Assembly: GCF_040605455.1 (NCBI RefSeq)
Contig: NZ_JBEXCV010000074.1
Coordinates: 1-41,346 of the forward strand
Length of the DNA: 41,346 nucleotides
Direction: 5' to 3'
DNA from: Embleya sp040605455
GTDB taxonomy: Bacteria > Actinomycetota > Actinomycetes > Streptomycetales > Streptomycetaceae
Below the pieces are notes generated by a model. The model searched no databases and was not told where the DNA came from. It saw only the letters and a program-made list of their open reading frames with translations. The position numbers and the translations under genes are program-made. This document shows, piece by piece, positions 24,766-33,453 of this stretch. How positions within the stretch are numbered: the stretch's first letter is position 1; every line of letters begins with the position of its first letter.

Positions 24766-25407
24766 TCACGACTCCACGGCCAGCCGGATGCCCAGCGCCA
24801 CCATGATCCCGCCGGACGTCTGCTCCAACCGGCGGCGGACCTTGGCGCGGCTCAGCACCGCGCGCATCCGGCCGACGAACCACACGTACAGGCTGTAGTA
24901 GCCGGTCTCGTACACCGCCCAGATCGTGGCCAGCGCGACCATCGTGGGCAGTTGCGGCGCACCATGTGGGACGAACTGGGGGAGGAAGGACATCGCGAAC
25001 ACGGCGGCCTTCGGGTTGGCCAGGTTCAGGGTCAGCGCGGCGCGGTAGGCGCGCCGGCCGCTGCCCGGCTCGGGCTCGGCGTTCGCGGTGCCGGTCTCGG
25101 CGGTGGTGAATCCGGTCAGGCCGTCGCGGCGGGCCGAGCGGATGGCCTGGATGCCGAAGCCGACCAGGACGACGGCGCCGACGACGCGCATGATGTCGTA
25201 GGCGAGTCGGGACGCGGCCAGCAGGCCGGTCAGCCCGAAGGCCGCGGCGAGTCCCCAGATGAAGACCCCGGTTTCGTTTCCGAGCACCGCCAGGAAGCCG
25301 GCGCGACGGGACTGCAACGAGTGCCGGATGATCAGGACCGAACTCGGTCCGGGACTCGCCGCGATGAGCGTGCAGGCGCCCAGGAACGCCAGGAAGGTAT
25401 GCGTCAT
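24766..25407 (-). CDS. LysE/RhtB family amino-acid exporter
   Basis: A 213-residue inner-membrane exporter with about six hydrophobic spans. The family block TLIAASPGPSSVLIIRHSLQSRRAGFLAVLGNETGVFIW is present in the first 50 residues, including the conserved PGP. NLANPKAAVFAMSFLPQFV matches the mid-protein NPK motif. A Glu/Gly-rich insert (ETGTANAEPEPGSG) lies in the loop between the two halves. ATG 25407 has AGGA about 8-11 nt upstream; ATG 25416 is in frame. No LysR partner adjoins it. Confidence 0.88.
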   Translation of the reverse strand: MTHTFLAFLGACTLIAASPGPSSVLIIRHSLQSRRAGFLAVLGNETGVFIWGLAAAFGLTGLLAASRLAYDIMRVVGAVVLVGFGIQAIRSARRDGLTGFTTAETGTANAEPEPGSGRRAYRAALTLNLANPKAAVFAMSFLPQFVPHGAPQLPTMVALATIWAVYETGYYSLYVWFVGRMRAVLSRAKVRRRLEQTSGGIMVALGIRLAVES

Positions 25408-25462
25408 GCCCCGCATCCTGGACCTGTGCCGGGCCGGGATGCCACCGAATTGCCCGGATCGA

Positions 25463-26213
25463 CTACCACCCGGGCAGCGCCCCGGGCGGCTCGGACGGCA
25501 GCCAGGTGTGCGGGTCGGCGGCGACCTGTTCGGCCGAGGCCAGGTCCTTCACCTCATGCCATCCATGGCCGCCGTCCCCGCCGCCCGGGTCGGCCGCCGG
25601 AAACCACACATGGCCGATGCCCTTGCGCAGCGCGTACCGCAGTTGCTTCTGCAGTTTGTCCGGCTGGTGATAGACCTCGGTCCGGATCCCGCGGGCGCGC
25701 AGTATCGCGCCGGTGCGCTGCGCGAGCGGGAACGATGCGGCCTCGGGCACCGCGACCAGCACCTGGGTGGGGCACTTCGGGCCGATCGGCAGCCGGCCCT
25801 CGGCGACCAGCTTGGCGAAGATCCGGGTCAGGCCGATGGAGATACCCACGCCGGGCAGACTGCGCCGGATGAAGGACCCGGCCAGGTTCTCGTAGCGGCC
25901 TCCGGAGCAGATGCTGCCGTAGCCCGGGAATTCGACGAACTTGGCCTCGTACACGGTGCTGGTGTAGTAGTCGAGTCCGCGCACGATGCAGGTCTGCGAC
26001 GATCGAGCCACTTGGCAGGTCGGCCAACGCGTCGAGCACGTAGGCCAGTTCCGCGAGACCCTCGTCGAGCAGGGGGTGCTCGACGCCCAATGCGCGGATC
26101 TCCGCATCGATGCGGTTTCGAGTCCGGCAACCCTCACAGAGTCGGCCCGGTCGGGCAAGGAAATATGCGTAGCCGGGCCGACCGATCGCCCGCGTCGGTT
26201 TCGTGCCGGGCGG
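25463..26213 (-). pseudogene. Histidyl-tRNA synthetase-like remnant: C-terminal part only, with a frameshift
   Basis: The open frames encode the last half of a class II HisRS. One frame gives GVEHPLLDEGLAELAYVL and ends VADL; the next continues IVRGLDYYTSTVYEAKF, GGRYENLAGSF and the motif 3 block GVGISIGLTRI, followed by an anticodon-binding domain (QVLVAVPE, RGIRTEVYHQ, LRYALRKGIGHVWF). The break is near 25985-25993, where one base too many or two too few separates the frames. The N-terminal catalytic motifs 1 and 2 are absent: the next gene, MerR, ends at 26215 and leaves no room. It cannot charge tRNA as it stands. It may be the trace of a HisRS paralogue, a type sometimes kept as a resistance copy or a HisZ-like regulator. 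Confidence 0.85.
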
Positions 26214-26214
26214 A

Positions 26215-26619
26215 TCAGTGCGTGCCGGCTGGTTCGAGGGTGCGGGCGGTGCTTGGGGGATTGCCGCCGCGTACCGCGTCCAGATACTCGGCGATCGCGT
26301 CCCGGTTGCGGATCAGGCAGTTGACGCGTTCGGTCATCCGGTCGCGTTCGTGCTCCAGGGCGGCGAGCATTTCCGGTGTCGCGTCCGGGAAGTGGATGGT
26401 GCGGGGCTTGTTGAGGCAGGGCAGGATCTGTTTGATGATCCGGGTCGGCAGTCCGGCGTCGAGCAGACCCCGGATCTGCATGACCCGGTCGACGCAGAAT
26501 TCGTCGTAGTCCCGGTAGCCGTTGGGGGAGCGGTCCGCGATGATCAGGCTCTGCTCCTCGTAGTAGCGCAACAACCGGCGCGGAGTACCGGTGCGTTCGG
26601 ACAACTCCCCGATGCGCAT
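26215..26619 (-). CDS. MerR family transcriptional regulator
   Basis: A 134-residue regulator. The winged helix is MRIGELSERTGTPRRLLRYYEE, then GYRDYDEFCVDRVMQIRGLLDAGLP at residues 1-60, and a coiled dimer helix (EMLAALEHERDRMTERVNCLIRNRDAIAEYL) follows. The C-terminal tail is short with no clustered Cys, so a metal sensor is unlikely. ATG 26619 has AGGTGGG just upstream; GTG 26628 is in frame. It is divergent from the MFS gene at 26684, and the operator at 26647-26668 fits control of both. Confidence 0.92.
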   Translation of the reverse strand: MRIGELSERTGTPRRLLRYYEEQSLIIADRSPNGYRDYDEFCVDRVMQIRGLLDAGLPTRIIKQILPCLNKPRTIHFPDATPEMLAALEHERDRMTERVNCLIRNRDAIAEYLDAVRGGNPPSTARTLEPAGTH

Positions 26620-26646
26620 GTGACCCACCTCATGTCTCGCCGCTTG

Positions 26647-26668
26647 ACCCTCACATCAATGTGATGGT
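26647..26668. promoter_or_regulatory. MerR operator-promoter between MerR and the MFS gene
   Basis: A dyad of 10-bp arms, ACCCTCACAT and ATGTGATGGT (one mismatch), around CA. TTGACC at 26644-26649 is a good -35, and the dyad fills the space toward a weak -10 near 26671-26679, giving the over-long spacer that MerR proteins twist into a usable promoter. The MFS start at 26684 lies close behind, so its transcript has a very short leader. Confidence 0.75.
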
Positions 26669-26683
26669 TCGACCATACGCGGC

Positions 26684-27901
26684 ATGACAAGTCGAAGCAC
26701 GACCTCGGCACCCTCCCACACCACGATCGACGACCGGAAACTGCCGATGGCGGCGCTGTTGGCGCTGGCCACGGCGGTCTTCGTGACCAGCCTGACCGAG
26801 ACCCTGCCGGCCGGCGTGCTGCCCGCGATGAGCTCCGACCTGGGGGTCGGCGAGTCGGCGATGGGGCAGTCGGTGACGATCTATGCCATCGGTACCGCGC
26901 TCACCGCGATCCCGCTGTCGGCGGCGACCGCCGGCCGGCGCCGCAAACGACTGCTGCTGACCGCGATGGCCGGATTCGCGGCGGCCAACACGGTTACCGC
27001 GGTCTCCGGCAACTACCCGCTGACCATGGTGGCCCGCTTCGTCGCCGGTGTGGCGGCGGGCGTGGCCTGGGCGCTGCTGGCCGGATACGCCCGCCGCATG
27101 GTGCCCGCGCACCTTCAGGGCAAGGCGATCGCGATCGTGATGGCGGGCATTCCGATCGCGCTGTCGCTGGGAGTGCCCGCCGGCACGTTCCTCGGCGACG
27201 AGTTCGGCTGGCGGGTCTCCTTCTCGGTGATGACCGTGCTCGCGCTGGCCCTGATCGGCTGGATCGTCGCGATCGTGCCGGACCAGCCCGGACAGCGCCC
27301 GGACGAGCGAACTCCCCTGCTGCGCACACTGGCCACCCCGGGCGTGGCACCGGTTCTGTTCGTCACCCTGGTGTTCGTGCTGGCGCACACGATCCTCTAC
27401 ACCTACATCGCCACCTACCTGGACCGGCTGGACATGGGCGGCACCGCCGACGTGGTGCTGCTGGTCTTCGGTGGTGCGTCGCTGTTGAGCATCTGGGTCG
27501 TGGGCGCCGCGATCCATCGCCGGCTGCGCGAGTTGACCATCGCGGCCACGCTGCTGTTCGCCGCGGCGGCCACGATCCTCGCGGCATTCTCCGACAGTCA
27601 CGTCCTGGTGTATGCCGCAGTGGTGTTGTGGGGATTGGGTTGGGGCGGCGCGCCCACCCTCCTACAGACCGCCGTCGGCGACGCGGGCGGCGACGAGGCG
27701 GACGCCGCGCAGGCGATGCTCGTCACCCTGTGGAACGCGGCGATGGCCGGCGGCGGCGTGGCCGGTGCGATCCTGCTGGACCTGCTCGGCGCAGGCTCCT
27801 TCCCATGGAGTGTGCTGGTGCTGCTGATCCCGGTGCTCGCGGTGGTCGTCGCGGCCCGCACCCACGGGTTTCCGGCCCGACGCCGGGGCACGGACGCCTG
27901 A
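26684..27901 (+). CDS. MFS transporter of the DHA1 (12-span) drug-efflux group
   Basis: A 405-residue permease with 12 predicted spans. Seen: FVTSLTETLPAGVLPAMSSDLGVGESAMGQSVTIYAIGTALTAIPL at the N-terminus, typical of the AraJ/CmlA/Cmx-type proteins; motif A is degenerate (TAGRRRKRLLL), and motif C-like AGIPIALSLGVPAGTFLG lies in span 5. Members export chloramphenicol-like drugs, sugars or purines. Transcription is most likely driven from the MerR operator just upstream. A hairpin follows at 27905-27922. Confidence 0.9.
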   Translation: MTSRSTTSAPSHTTIDDRKLPMAALLALATAVFVTSLTETLPAGVLPAMSSDLGVGESAMGQSVTIYAIGTALTAIPLSAATAGRRRKRLLLTAMAGFAAANTVTAVSGNYPLTMVARFVAGVAAGVAWALLAGYARRMVPAHLQGKAIAIVMAGIPIALSLGVPAGTFLGDEFGWRVSFSVMTVLALALIGWIVAIVPDQPGQRPDERTPLLRTLATPGVAPVLFVTLVFVLAHTILYTYIATYLDRLDMGGTADVVLLVFGGASLLSIWVVGAAIHRRLRELTIAATLLFAAAATILAAFSDSHVLVYAAVVLWGLGWGGAPTLLQTAVGDAGGDEADAAQAMLVTLWNAAMAGGGVAGAILLDLLGAGSFPWSVLVLLIPVLAVVVAARTHGFPARRRGTDA

Positions 27902-27904
27902 TCG

Positions 27905-27922
27905 CCGGCCGAGGACGGCCGG
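27905..27922 (+). terminator. Hairpin terminator after the MFS gene
   Basis: CCGGCC and GGCCGG flank a 6-nt loop, 4 nt after the stop. The stem is short and has no U-tract. Confidence 0.5.
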
Positions 27923-28001
27923 AACGGGAGCGATCGGGGCGGGGGATCGGTCGTGAACCTGCCCCCGGCGGCGAGATCGATTTCGCTACTAGGCTGCCGC
28001 C

Positions 28002-28781
28002 ATGAGCTCGCAGGCATACCTCTCCGGACTGTTCTCGCTGGATGGCCGGGTCGCTGTGGTGACCGGCGGAAGTTCCGGTATCGGCCGCGCCATCGCCGGG
28101 GCCCTCGCCCGTGCGGGGGCAAGCGTGGTGGTCGTGGCCCGGAGGGAGGCGGAACTGAGCACCGCCGTCGACGAGTTGACCGCCCAGGGCGGCAAGGCGG
28201 CCTGGGTGAGCGGGGATCTGGGCAGCCGCGCCGGGGTGCGCGCGGCGGCCGAGGCGGCGGTCGAGGCGTTCGGCGAGCCGGACATCCTGGTCAACTCCGC
28301 GGGTATCAACCTGCGTCCGCCGATGAGCGAACTCGACGACGACGTCTGGGACACCACGATGGTGGTGAACCTGGAGGCGCCCTACCTGCTGGGGCAGCGG
28401 TTCGGGCCAGGCATGGCCGAGCGCGGCTACGGGCGGATCATCCACATCTCGTCGCAGCAGGCGCATCGCGCGTTCGTGCAGAGCGGTGTCTACGGCGTGT
28501 CCAAGGGCGGATTGGAGTCGCTGGCCCGATCCCAGGCCGAGGCATGGTCGCCGCACGGGGTCACCGCCAACACGCTCGTGCCCGGCTTCGTGATGACCCC
28601 GCTCAACGCGCGCCTGTCCTGCGACCCGGAAAGGATCGCCTCCCTGGCCGCACGCACCATGGTCGGCCGCAACGGCCTGGCCGAGGACTTCGAGGCCGCG
28701 GCGGTGTTCCTGGCGGGCGCCGGATCGGCCTACGTGACAGGCCAGTCGCTCTTCGTCGACGGCGGACTCTCGGTGCACTGA
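28002..28781 (+). CDS. Short-chain dehydrogenase/reductase
   Basis: A 259-residue classical SDR. TGGSSGIG cofactor motif near residue 22, ARREAEL (NADP-favouring), NSAG, Ser in ISSQQAHR, Tyr164/Lys168 in YGVSK, and VPGFVMTP then the C-terminal GQSLFVDGG, typical of the FabG-like or gluconate/3-ketoacyl dehydrogenases. The N-terminal extension before LDGRVAVVTGG is short. It is a single gene between two hairpins. Confidence 0.92.
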   Translation: MSSQAYLSGLFSLDGRVAVVTGGSSGIGRAIAGALARAGASVVVVARREAELSTAVDELTAQGGKAAWVSGDLGSRAGVRAAAEAAVEAFGEPDILVNSAGINLRPPMSELDDDVWDTTMVVNLEAPYLLGQRFGPGMAERGYGRIIHISSQQAHRAFVQSGVYGVSKGGLESLARSQAEAWSPHGVTANTLVPGFVMTPLNARLSCDPERIASLAARTMVGRNGLAEDFEAAAVFLAGAGSAYVTGQSLFVDGGLSVH

Positions 28782-28840
28782 ACCGACGTGCCGGCCCGCC
28801 CGGAGGGGCCGCACCGACCGCACCGGTGGACCGACCACAC

Positions 28841-28888
28841 CGGGCGGCCCGGACCCGAGTCGCCGTCGACTCGGGTCCGGGCCGCCCG
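28841..28888. terminator. Very strong bidirectional hairpin (22-bp perfect stem)
   Basis: Arms 28841-28862 and 28867-28888 are perfectly complementary over 22 bp with a 4-nt loop (CCGT). It lies between the convergent SDR (ends 28781) and metallophosphoesterase (ends 28951) genes, so it can stop transcripts from both sides. Confidence 0.85.
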
Positions 28889-28950
28889 CCTGGCTGCCTG
28901 CTGTCGACCGTACCGGTGGCACCGGCCCGGCCGGTCACCGCAGACGTGCC

Positions 28951-30894
28951 TCAGCGGCCGATCATGAACGCGTCGGGTCGCAGTGCCCGATCGACGATCC
29001 GGACGTCGCCGACCCAGGCGTTGAGTGTCTGGTCCAGCTTGCCGTCGTACGCGTAACCACCGAGCATCCAGGGCAGGTTGAGCGTGGTCAGGCCGATCGA
29101 GCGGGCCGTCGGGTTGCGCACCACCGGGCAGCCGTCGATGTACATCGTGGTCTGCCGGGAGTCGTTGACCACGGCGACGTGCCACCACGTGTCCAACCGG
29201 AGTTCGTGGCCCCAGTTGGTCGCCGAGCCGTCGCTGTTCAACGGGTAGACGCACCATTGCAGTTCGCGGCCACCGGACAGACTCAGCGTGACGACCGGCT
29301 CCTGCGGATCACCCTGCGGCTTGCGTGCCTCGCCGCTCATGCCCCAGCGGCTCAGCAGCGCCGACCAGCCGTCCCGGCCGCCGTCCCAGTCGGAGGGCAG
29401 CTTGAAGAACGCCTCGACCGTGTAGCCGGAGCGGAACGTCGCGGTGTTCAGCGGAGCGTCGTTGGCGGTTTGCAGGTGGCCGCCGCGCAGCGGCGACTTG
29501 CCGCCGGCGAGCCGGATACTGCCGTGTCCGGGCTGGTCGGGGTGGAACTGGTGGGACCAGCTGACCGAACCGGCCGCGGCGCCCGGAGCCGGCACGAGGG
29601 TGAGGTCGTTGCCACGCCCGGACAGGTCGGGAAAACGCTGGGCCCCGGGGATCGGCGCGCCGTCCTGGGGGGAACCGTCGAAGCGCCAGTAGGCGACCGT
29701 GCCGGGCACCACCATGCGCTGGGCGGGGCGGGCCGCGCGCTGGGGTATCGGGGCGAAACGCGCGAAGCGCTGGTCGAAGTCGATCGGCACCGAGAAGTAG
29801 TCCTCCGGGCCGGTCAACTCCATCTCGCGGCGCTCGAGTTCGTTGAGACCACGGTTGCTGCGTCCGAGGATCCATGGGGAGAGCGTCTCGACGTCGATCG
29901 TGTTGCGGTCGAGATCGAAGTGGTAGAGCCGGATCATCGCGGCGCCGCCGAAGTAGCGGTTCTGGTAGTTGGTGATGTGCAGATGTACGTCACCGCCGGC
30001 GTCGTTCTTGTGCGTCGTGCGACCGGCCGGCCAGTAGTGGCCGTTGAGCGTGAGGAAGATCTGGTCGTTGCCCTTGATCAGGTCGTTCCACAACTGCCTG
30101 CCGTGATCGGAGAACTCCGCCTCCTGACCGGGTCGGTCGGCGGACACGAGTTCATGGCTGGTCAGGATCACCGGCGTGTGCGGGTGGTCGGCCATCACCT
30201 TCTTCGCCCACGCGATGCCGGCCGGCGAGGGCCGCCAGTCCAGCGCGAGCACCAGCCACTCGCGGCCCGCGGCACGGAACAGGTGGTAGGTGTTGTAGCC
30301 GTCCGGGGTCGCCCCGCCGAAGGAGCGCTTGCCGCGGAACCGTTGCGGACCGAACGTGTCCAGGTACGCCGAACGCCCGCGCTGGTCGTCGGTGTTGGAA
30401 TCGATGTCGTGGTTGCCGGCCAGCACGCTGTACCCGACGCCCTTGCGGTCGAGCAGTTCGAAGGCCCGGCCGATTCCGTCGAATTCGGCCTTGCGGCCGT
30501 TCTGGGTGAGATCGCCCAGGTGCGACATGAAGACGATGTTGTCGTCGCGCGCGTGCTCCAGGATGTACCGGAAGGACGCCTCGATCGGGGCGGTGGTGAT
30601 GCTGGGCTCGTCGAACATGTACTGCGTGTCCGGCATCACGACCAGCGTGAACCGGCGGCTGTCGCCGTCCGGACGCCACGCCGGCAGGTGTTGCGCGTCC
30701 ACCGTCGAGTCCGTTGCCGCAGCGCCGGCGGCGTCGTCGGTGCCCGCGGCGGCGGCGGGGGAGGCACCCACCACACCCGCCACGGTGACGCCGGCGCCGG
30801 CCAGCGCGGCGGAGCGCAGGAACGCCCGTCGCGCGGGTTCGGACAGGGGTGTGACGGGCGGCTGATCGCAGTCGTCGTCGTGCTGCTGACACAT
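28951..30894 (-). CDS. Tat-exported metallophosphoesterase with C-terminal LamG-like domain
   Basis: A 647-residue exported protein. The signal is RRAFLRS followed by a hydrophobic AALAGAGVTVAGVV stretch and ASPAAAA, a Tat signal. The calcineurin-like core (about residues 85-365) has MPDTQY, HLGDLTQNG, LAGNHDID, a SHE histidine and NGHYWP; the last deviates from the usual GHxH. Residues about 430-645 are a concanavalin/LamG sandwich: TVAYWRFDGS, DLSGRGNDLTLV, YTVEAFFKLP, HVAVVNDSRQTTMYIDG and VGDVRIVDRAL. Such domains bind glycans or cell surfaces. It would cleave phosphoesters outside the cell. ATG 30894 has GGAGA 8 nt upstream. Confidence 0.92.
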   Translation of the reverse strand: MCQQHDDDCDQPPVTPLSEPARRAFLRSAALAGAGVTVAGVVGASPAAAAGTDDAAGAAATDSTVDAQHLPAWRPDGDSRRFTLVVMPDTQYMFDEPSITTAPIEASFRYILEHARDDNIVFMSHLGDLTQNGRKAEFDGIGRAFELLDRKGVGYSVLAGNHDIDSNTDDQRGRSAYLDTFGPQRFRGKRSFGGATPDGYNTYHLFRAAGREWLVLALDWRPSPAGIAWAKKVMADHPHTPVILTSHELVSADRPGQEAEFSDHGRQLWNDLIKGNDQIFLTLNGHYWPAGRTTHKNDAGGDVHLHITNYQNRYFGGAAMIRLYHFDLDRNTIDVETLSPWILGRSNRGLNELERREMELTGPEDYFSVPIDFDQRFARFAPIPQRAARPAQRMVVPGTVAYWRFDGSPQDGAPIPGAQRFPDLSGRGNDLTLVPAPGAAAGSVSWSHQFHPDQPGHGSIRLAGGKSPLRGGHLQTANDAPLNTATFRSGYTVEAFFKLPSDWDGGRDGWSALLSRWGMSGEARKPQGDPQEPVVTLSLSGGRELQWCVYPLNSDGSATNWGHELRLDTWWHVAVVNDSRQTTMYIDGCPVVRNPTARSIGLTTLNLPWMLGGYAYDGKLDQTLNAWVGDVRIVDRALRPDAFMIGR

Positions 30895-31148
30895 GATGGT
30901 TCTCCGGCGCCGGGCTGGTTGGGGGCATCCGCACGGTATTGGGTGGAAAACCCATGCAGATTGTCCGTACTGCCAACAATCGCCGTCGGCCGGGTGAATT
31001 CGCAGATCGGCAGCCCTTCGAAGGGCCGGCCACCCCGCCGGACAGCACGCGGATCGGCGGATCAAAAGGCCGTGAAGCGGATCCGGCGAATTTCTCCGGG
31101 CCGCCGGGAAATGCGCTGGACGACCGGTCGGTCGTCGCCGATGATCCG

Positions 31149-31748
31149 ATGATGACCGAACACCTCGACGATTCCGCGCACCCGCCGTCCGACTCCCCCG
31201 CCTCCCGCCCCCGGGCGGCTCCCGAGCAGCGGGTGCGCTGGGTCTACCTGATCGGTCGCCCCCTGACCGCCCTGCTGGCCGGTGATCTGGCCGAGGCGCG
31301 CTACCAAACCGGTCTGGAACTGCCCGAGTTCTTCGTTTCCGACCGGGCGCGCGGCCTGTGGCGGCGGCGCTTCGAGCAGGTGACCGCCGAACCCGAGAGC
31401 GCTCCCTGGGTGGTTCGGGCCGCGGTTTCCGAGCCGGACGGCGCGGTGGTGGGCTACGCCGGATTCCACGGGCCGCCGGACGAGGTCGGCATGGTGGAGA
31501 TCGGCTACACCGTGGTGCCCGGGGCGCGCCGGCGCGGCTATGCCCGGGCGATGCTGAAGTCGCTGCTGGAGCGGGCGGCCCACGAGCCCGACGTGACGAC
31601 CGTCCGGGTCACCATCGCGCCGGACAACGCGGCGTCGCTCGCCACCATCCGGGGTTTCCACTTCGTCGAGGTCGGCGAGCAGATGGACGAGGAGGACGGC
31701 CTGGAGATCATCTTCGAGGTGCCGGCCGACCGCACCCTCAAGGCGTGA
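31149..31748 (+). CDS. GNAT family N-acetyltransferase (RimJ/RimL-like)
   Basis: A 199-residue acetyltransferase. The acetyl-CoA loop region is VEIGYTVVPGARRRGYARAMLKSLLERA (motif A, here PGARRRGYA), followed by VRVTIAPDNAASLATIRGFHFVEVGEQ, the RimJ/RimL pattern. The first 30 residues are a disordered Ser/Pro stretch, so the true start is unsure; no ribosome site is seen before ATG 31149 or 31152. It converges on the MFS gene with an 11-nt overlap of the two ends. Confidence 0.87.
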   Translation: MMTEHLDDSAHPPSDSPASRPRAAPEQRVRWVYLIGRPLTALLAGDLAEARYQTGLELPEFFVSDRARGLWRRRFEQVTAEPESAPWVVRAAVSEPDGAVVGYAGFHGPPDEVGMVEIGYTVVPGARRRGYARAMLKSLLERAAHEPDVTTVRVTIAPDNAASLATIRGFHFVEVGEQMDEEDGLEIIFEVPADRTLKA

Positions 31749-33208
31749 TGCTCCCCGCCGCGAGGGTGTCCTCGGCCTCTCGACCCATCCGCCGAAAGTT
31801 CAGCGCGACGAGCACCGCCACCCCCGCACCCACCGCCGCGGCGAACACCGCGGTGCGCAGGCCGTGCGCGGTCGCCACCCGCAGGGCCTCACCGGTGCGG
31901 CCGTCCGTGCCGGAGTTGGCGATCGCCACCAGCACCGCGAGCCTCATCGCCCCGCCGACCTGCTGACCGGTGGACGCCATCCCGGACGCGATGCCCTGCT
32001 CGTGGCCGCACACCGGTCGCGGCGGCGGCGAACATCGTGGTGTAGACGACGCCCTGACCGAGCCCGAAGACCACCAGACCCGGCACCAGGTCGAGGTAGG
32101 AGGCGTTCGCGGAGATGCCCGGACCGGTCGCGGCCACGCCGACCGCGCTGACCGTGAGGCTGACGAGCAGCGTGGACCGTACTCCGAACCGGGTCGCCAA
32201 CCGGCCGCCGAGCAGCGAGCCCAGCAGCCCGCTGCCCATCGGGACCAGGAAGGCGAAGCCGGTGCGCAGCGCGCCGTACCCCTGCACACCCTGGAAGTAG
32301 ACGGTGAGGAAGTACGGCAGCGTGCCGAGCGTGGCCATGAACAGGAACGTCACCGTCATCCCGGTGCCCAGATTGCGACTCCGCAGCAGCCGCAGCGGCA
32401 TCAGCGCGTCGGGGTTGCGCCCCTCGGCGAGCAGGAACACGGTCAGCAGGGCGACGCCGAGCCCGGCGCCGGCGAGCGGGTTCGTCCAGCCCGACTCCGG
32501 TCCCTGGACCAGGGCGAAGACGACCAGCGTGCAGCCGAGGGTCGCGGTCAGCGCACCGAATATGTCGAAGCGCCGACCGGCGACCCGGGCGGGGTCGGCG
32601 GGCAGTACGACGAACGCGAGCAGCGCGGCGGCGCCGGCGAGCGGGACATTGACGAAGAACACCGACTCCCAGCCGAGCGTCTGGGTGAGCACACCGCCGA
32701 GCAGCGAGCCCAGGATCAGACCGCCGGAGCCGGTCGCGGCCCACACCGACAGCGCGCGGTTGCGTTCGCGGCCCTCGGCGAACGTGGTGTTGACCAGGGA
32801 CAGTGTGGCCGGGAACAGGAACGCGCCGTCCAGGCCCTGGACGGCGCGGGCGGCGATCAGCAGGCCGGGTTCGCGGGCCAGACCGCCGGCGGGCGAGGAG
32901 ACCGCGAACAGCGTCAGGCCGCGCACGAACATCCGCCGGCGGCCCAGCAGATCGGCCATCCGGCCGCCGAGCAGCAGGAACGCGCCGAAGGCGACCGCGT
33001 ACGCGCTCACCACCCACTGGAGCGTCCGGGCGGAGAAGCCGACGTCCGCGCCGATGTCGGGCAGCGCGACGTAGACGATGTTGTAGTCGAGCGAGGTGAT
33101 CAGGCTCGCGAAGGCGAGCAGCGCGAGGGCGACACCGGGGCGGCGCAGGCCCGGGCGGGGGCCGCCGGTGTCCACGCCGGTATCGGGCATGCGAGCACAA
33201 GTGGGCAT
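31738..33208 (-). pseudogene. DHA2-type (EmrB/QacA, 14-span) MFS transporter broken by a frameshift
   Basis: The N-terminal 400 residues are a normal multidrug exporter: ITSLDYNIVYVALPDIGADVGF, motif A GGRMADLLGRRRMF, ARAVQGLDGAFLFPATLSLV and the DHA2 block GLILGSLLGGVLTQTLGWESVFFVNVP. Near 32003-32010 the frame changes: after TMFAAAATGV the expected HEQGIASGMASTGQQVGGA continues in another frame to the TGA at 31738-31740. One base too many (or two too few) is the simplest cause. Without the C-terminal two spans the protein would be truncated. ATG 33208 has GGAAGG about 8 nt before it. The repaired protein would be about 489 residues, the usual length. Confidence 0.85.
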
Positions 33209-33453
33209 GGCGAAGCCTTCCGAGGCGGGTGGAACGGGAGTTGGCCCGGCCGGATCCGACGCATCGGGCCCGGTTTCGGCGGTGCCTCGAACGCTGCCAC
33301 GGCTGTGCGCCGCCGAGGAGCGGAGTGTTCAGCCTGGGACCGCCGATCCCTGGATATCCGGGTCTCTGCCGGCCGCCGGCCGGGCGATCCAGAATCGAGA
33401 CGGCCGGAGCGCCGCGAGCACCGCGCCGCCGGCCCTCACACTCGGGAGCCGAC

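Noticed and set aside
29179..31152. 657-codon open frame on the plus strand over the metallophosphoesterase
   Set aside because: The opposite strand has an intact Tat signal, phosphoesterase motifs and a LamG-like domain; the plus frame has none.
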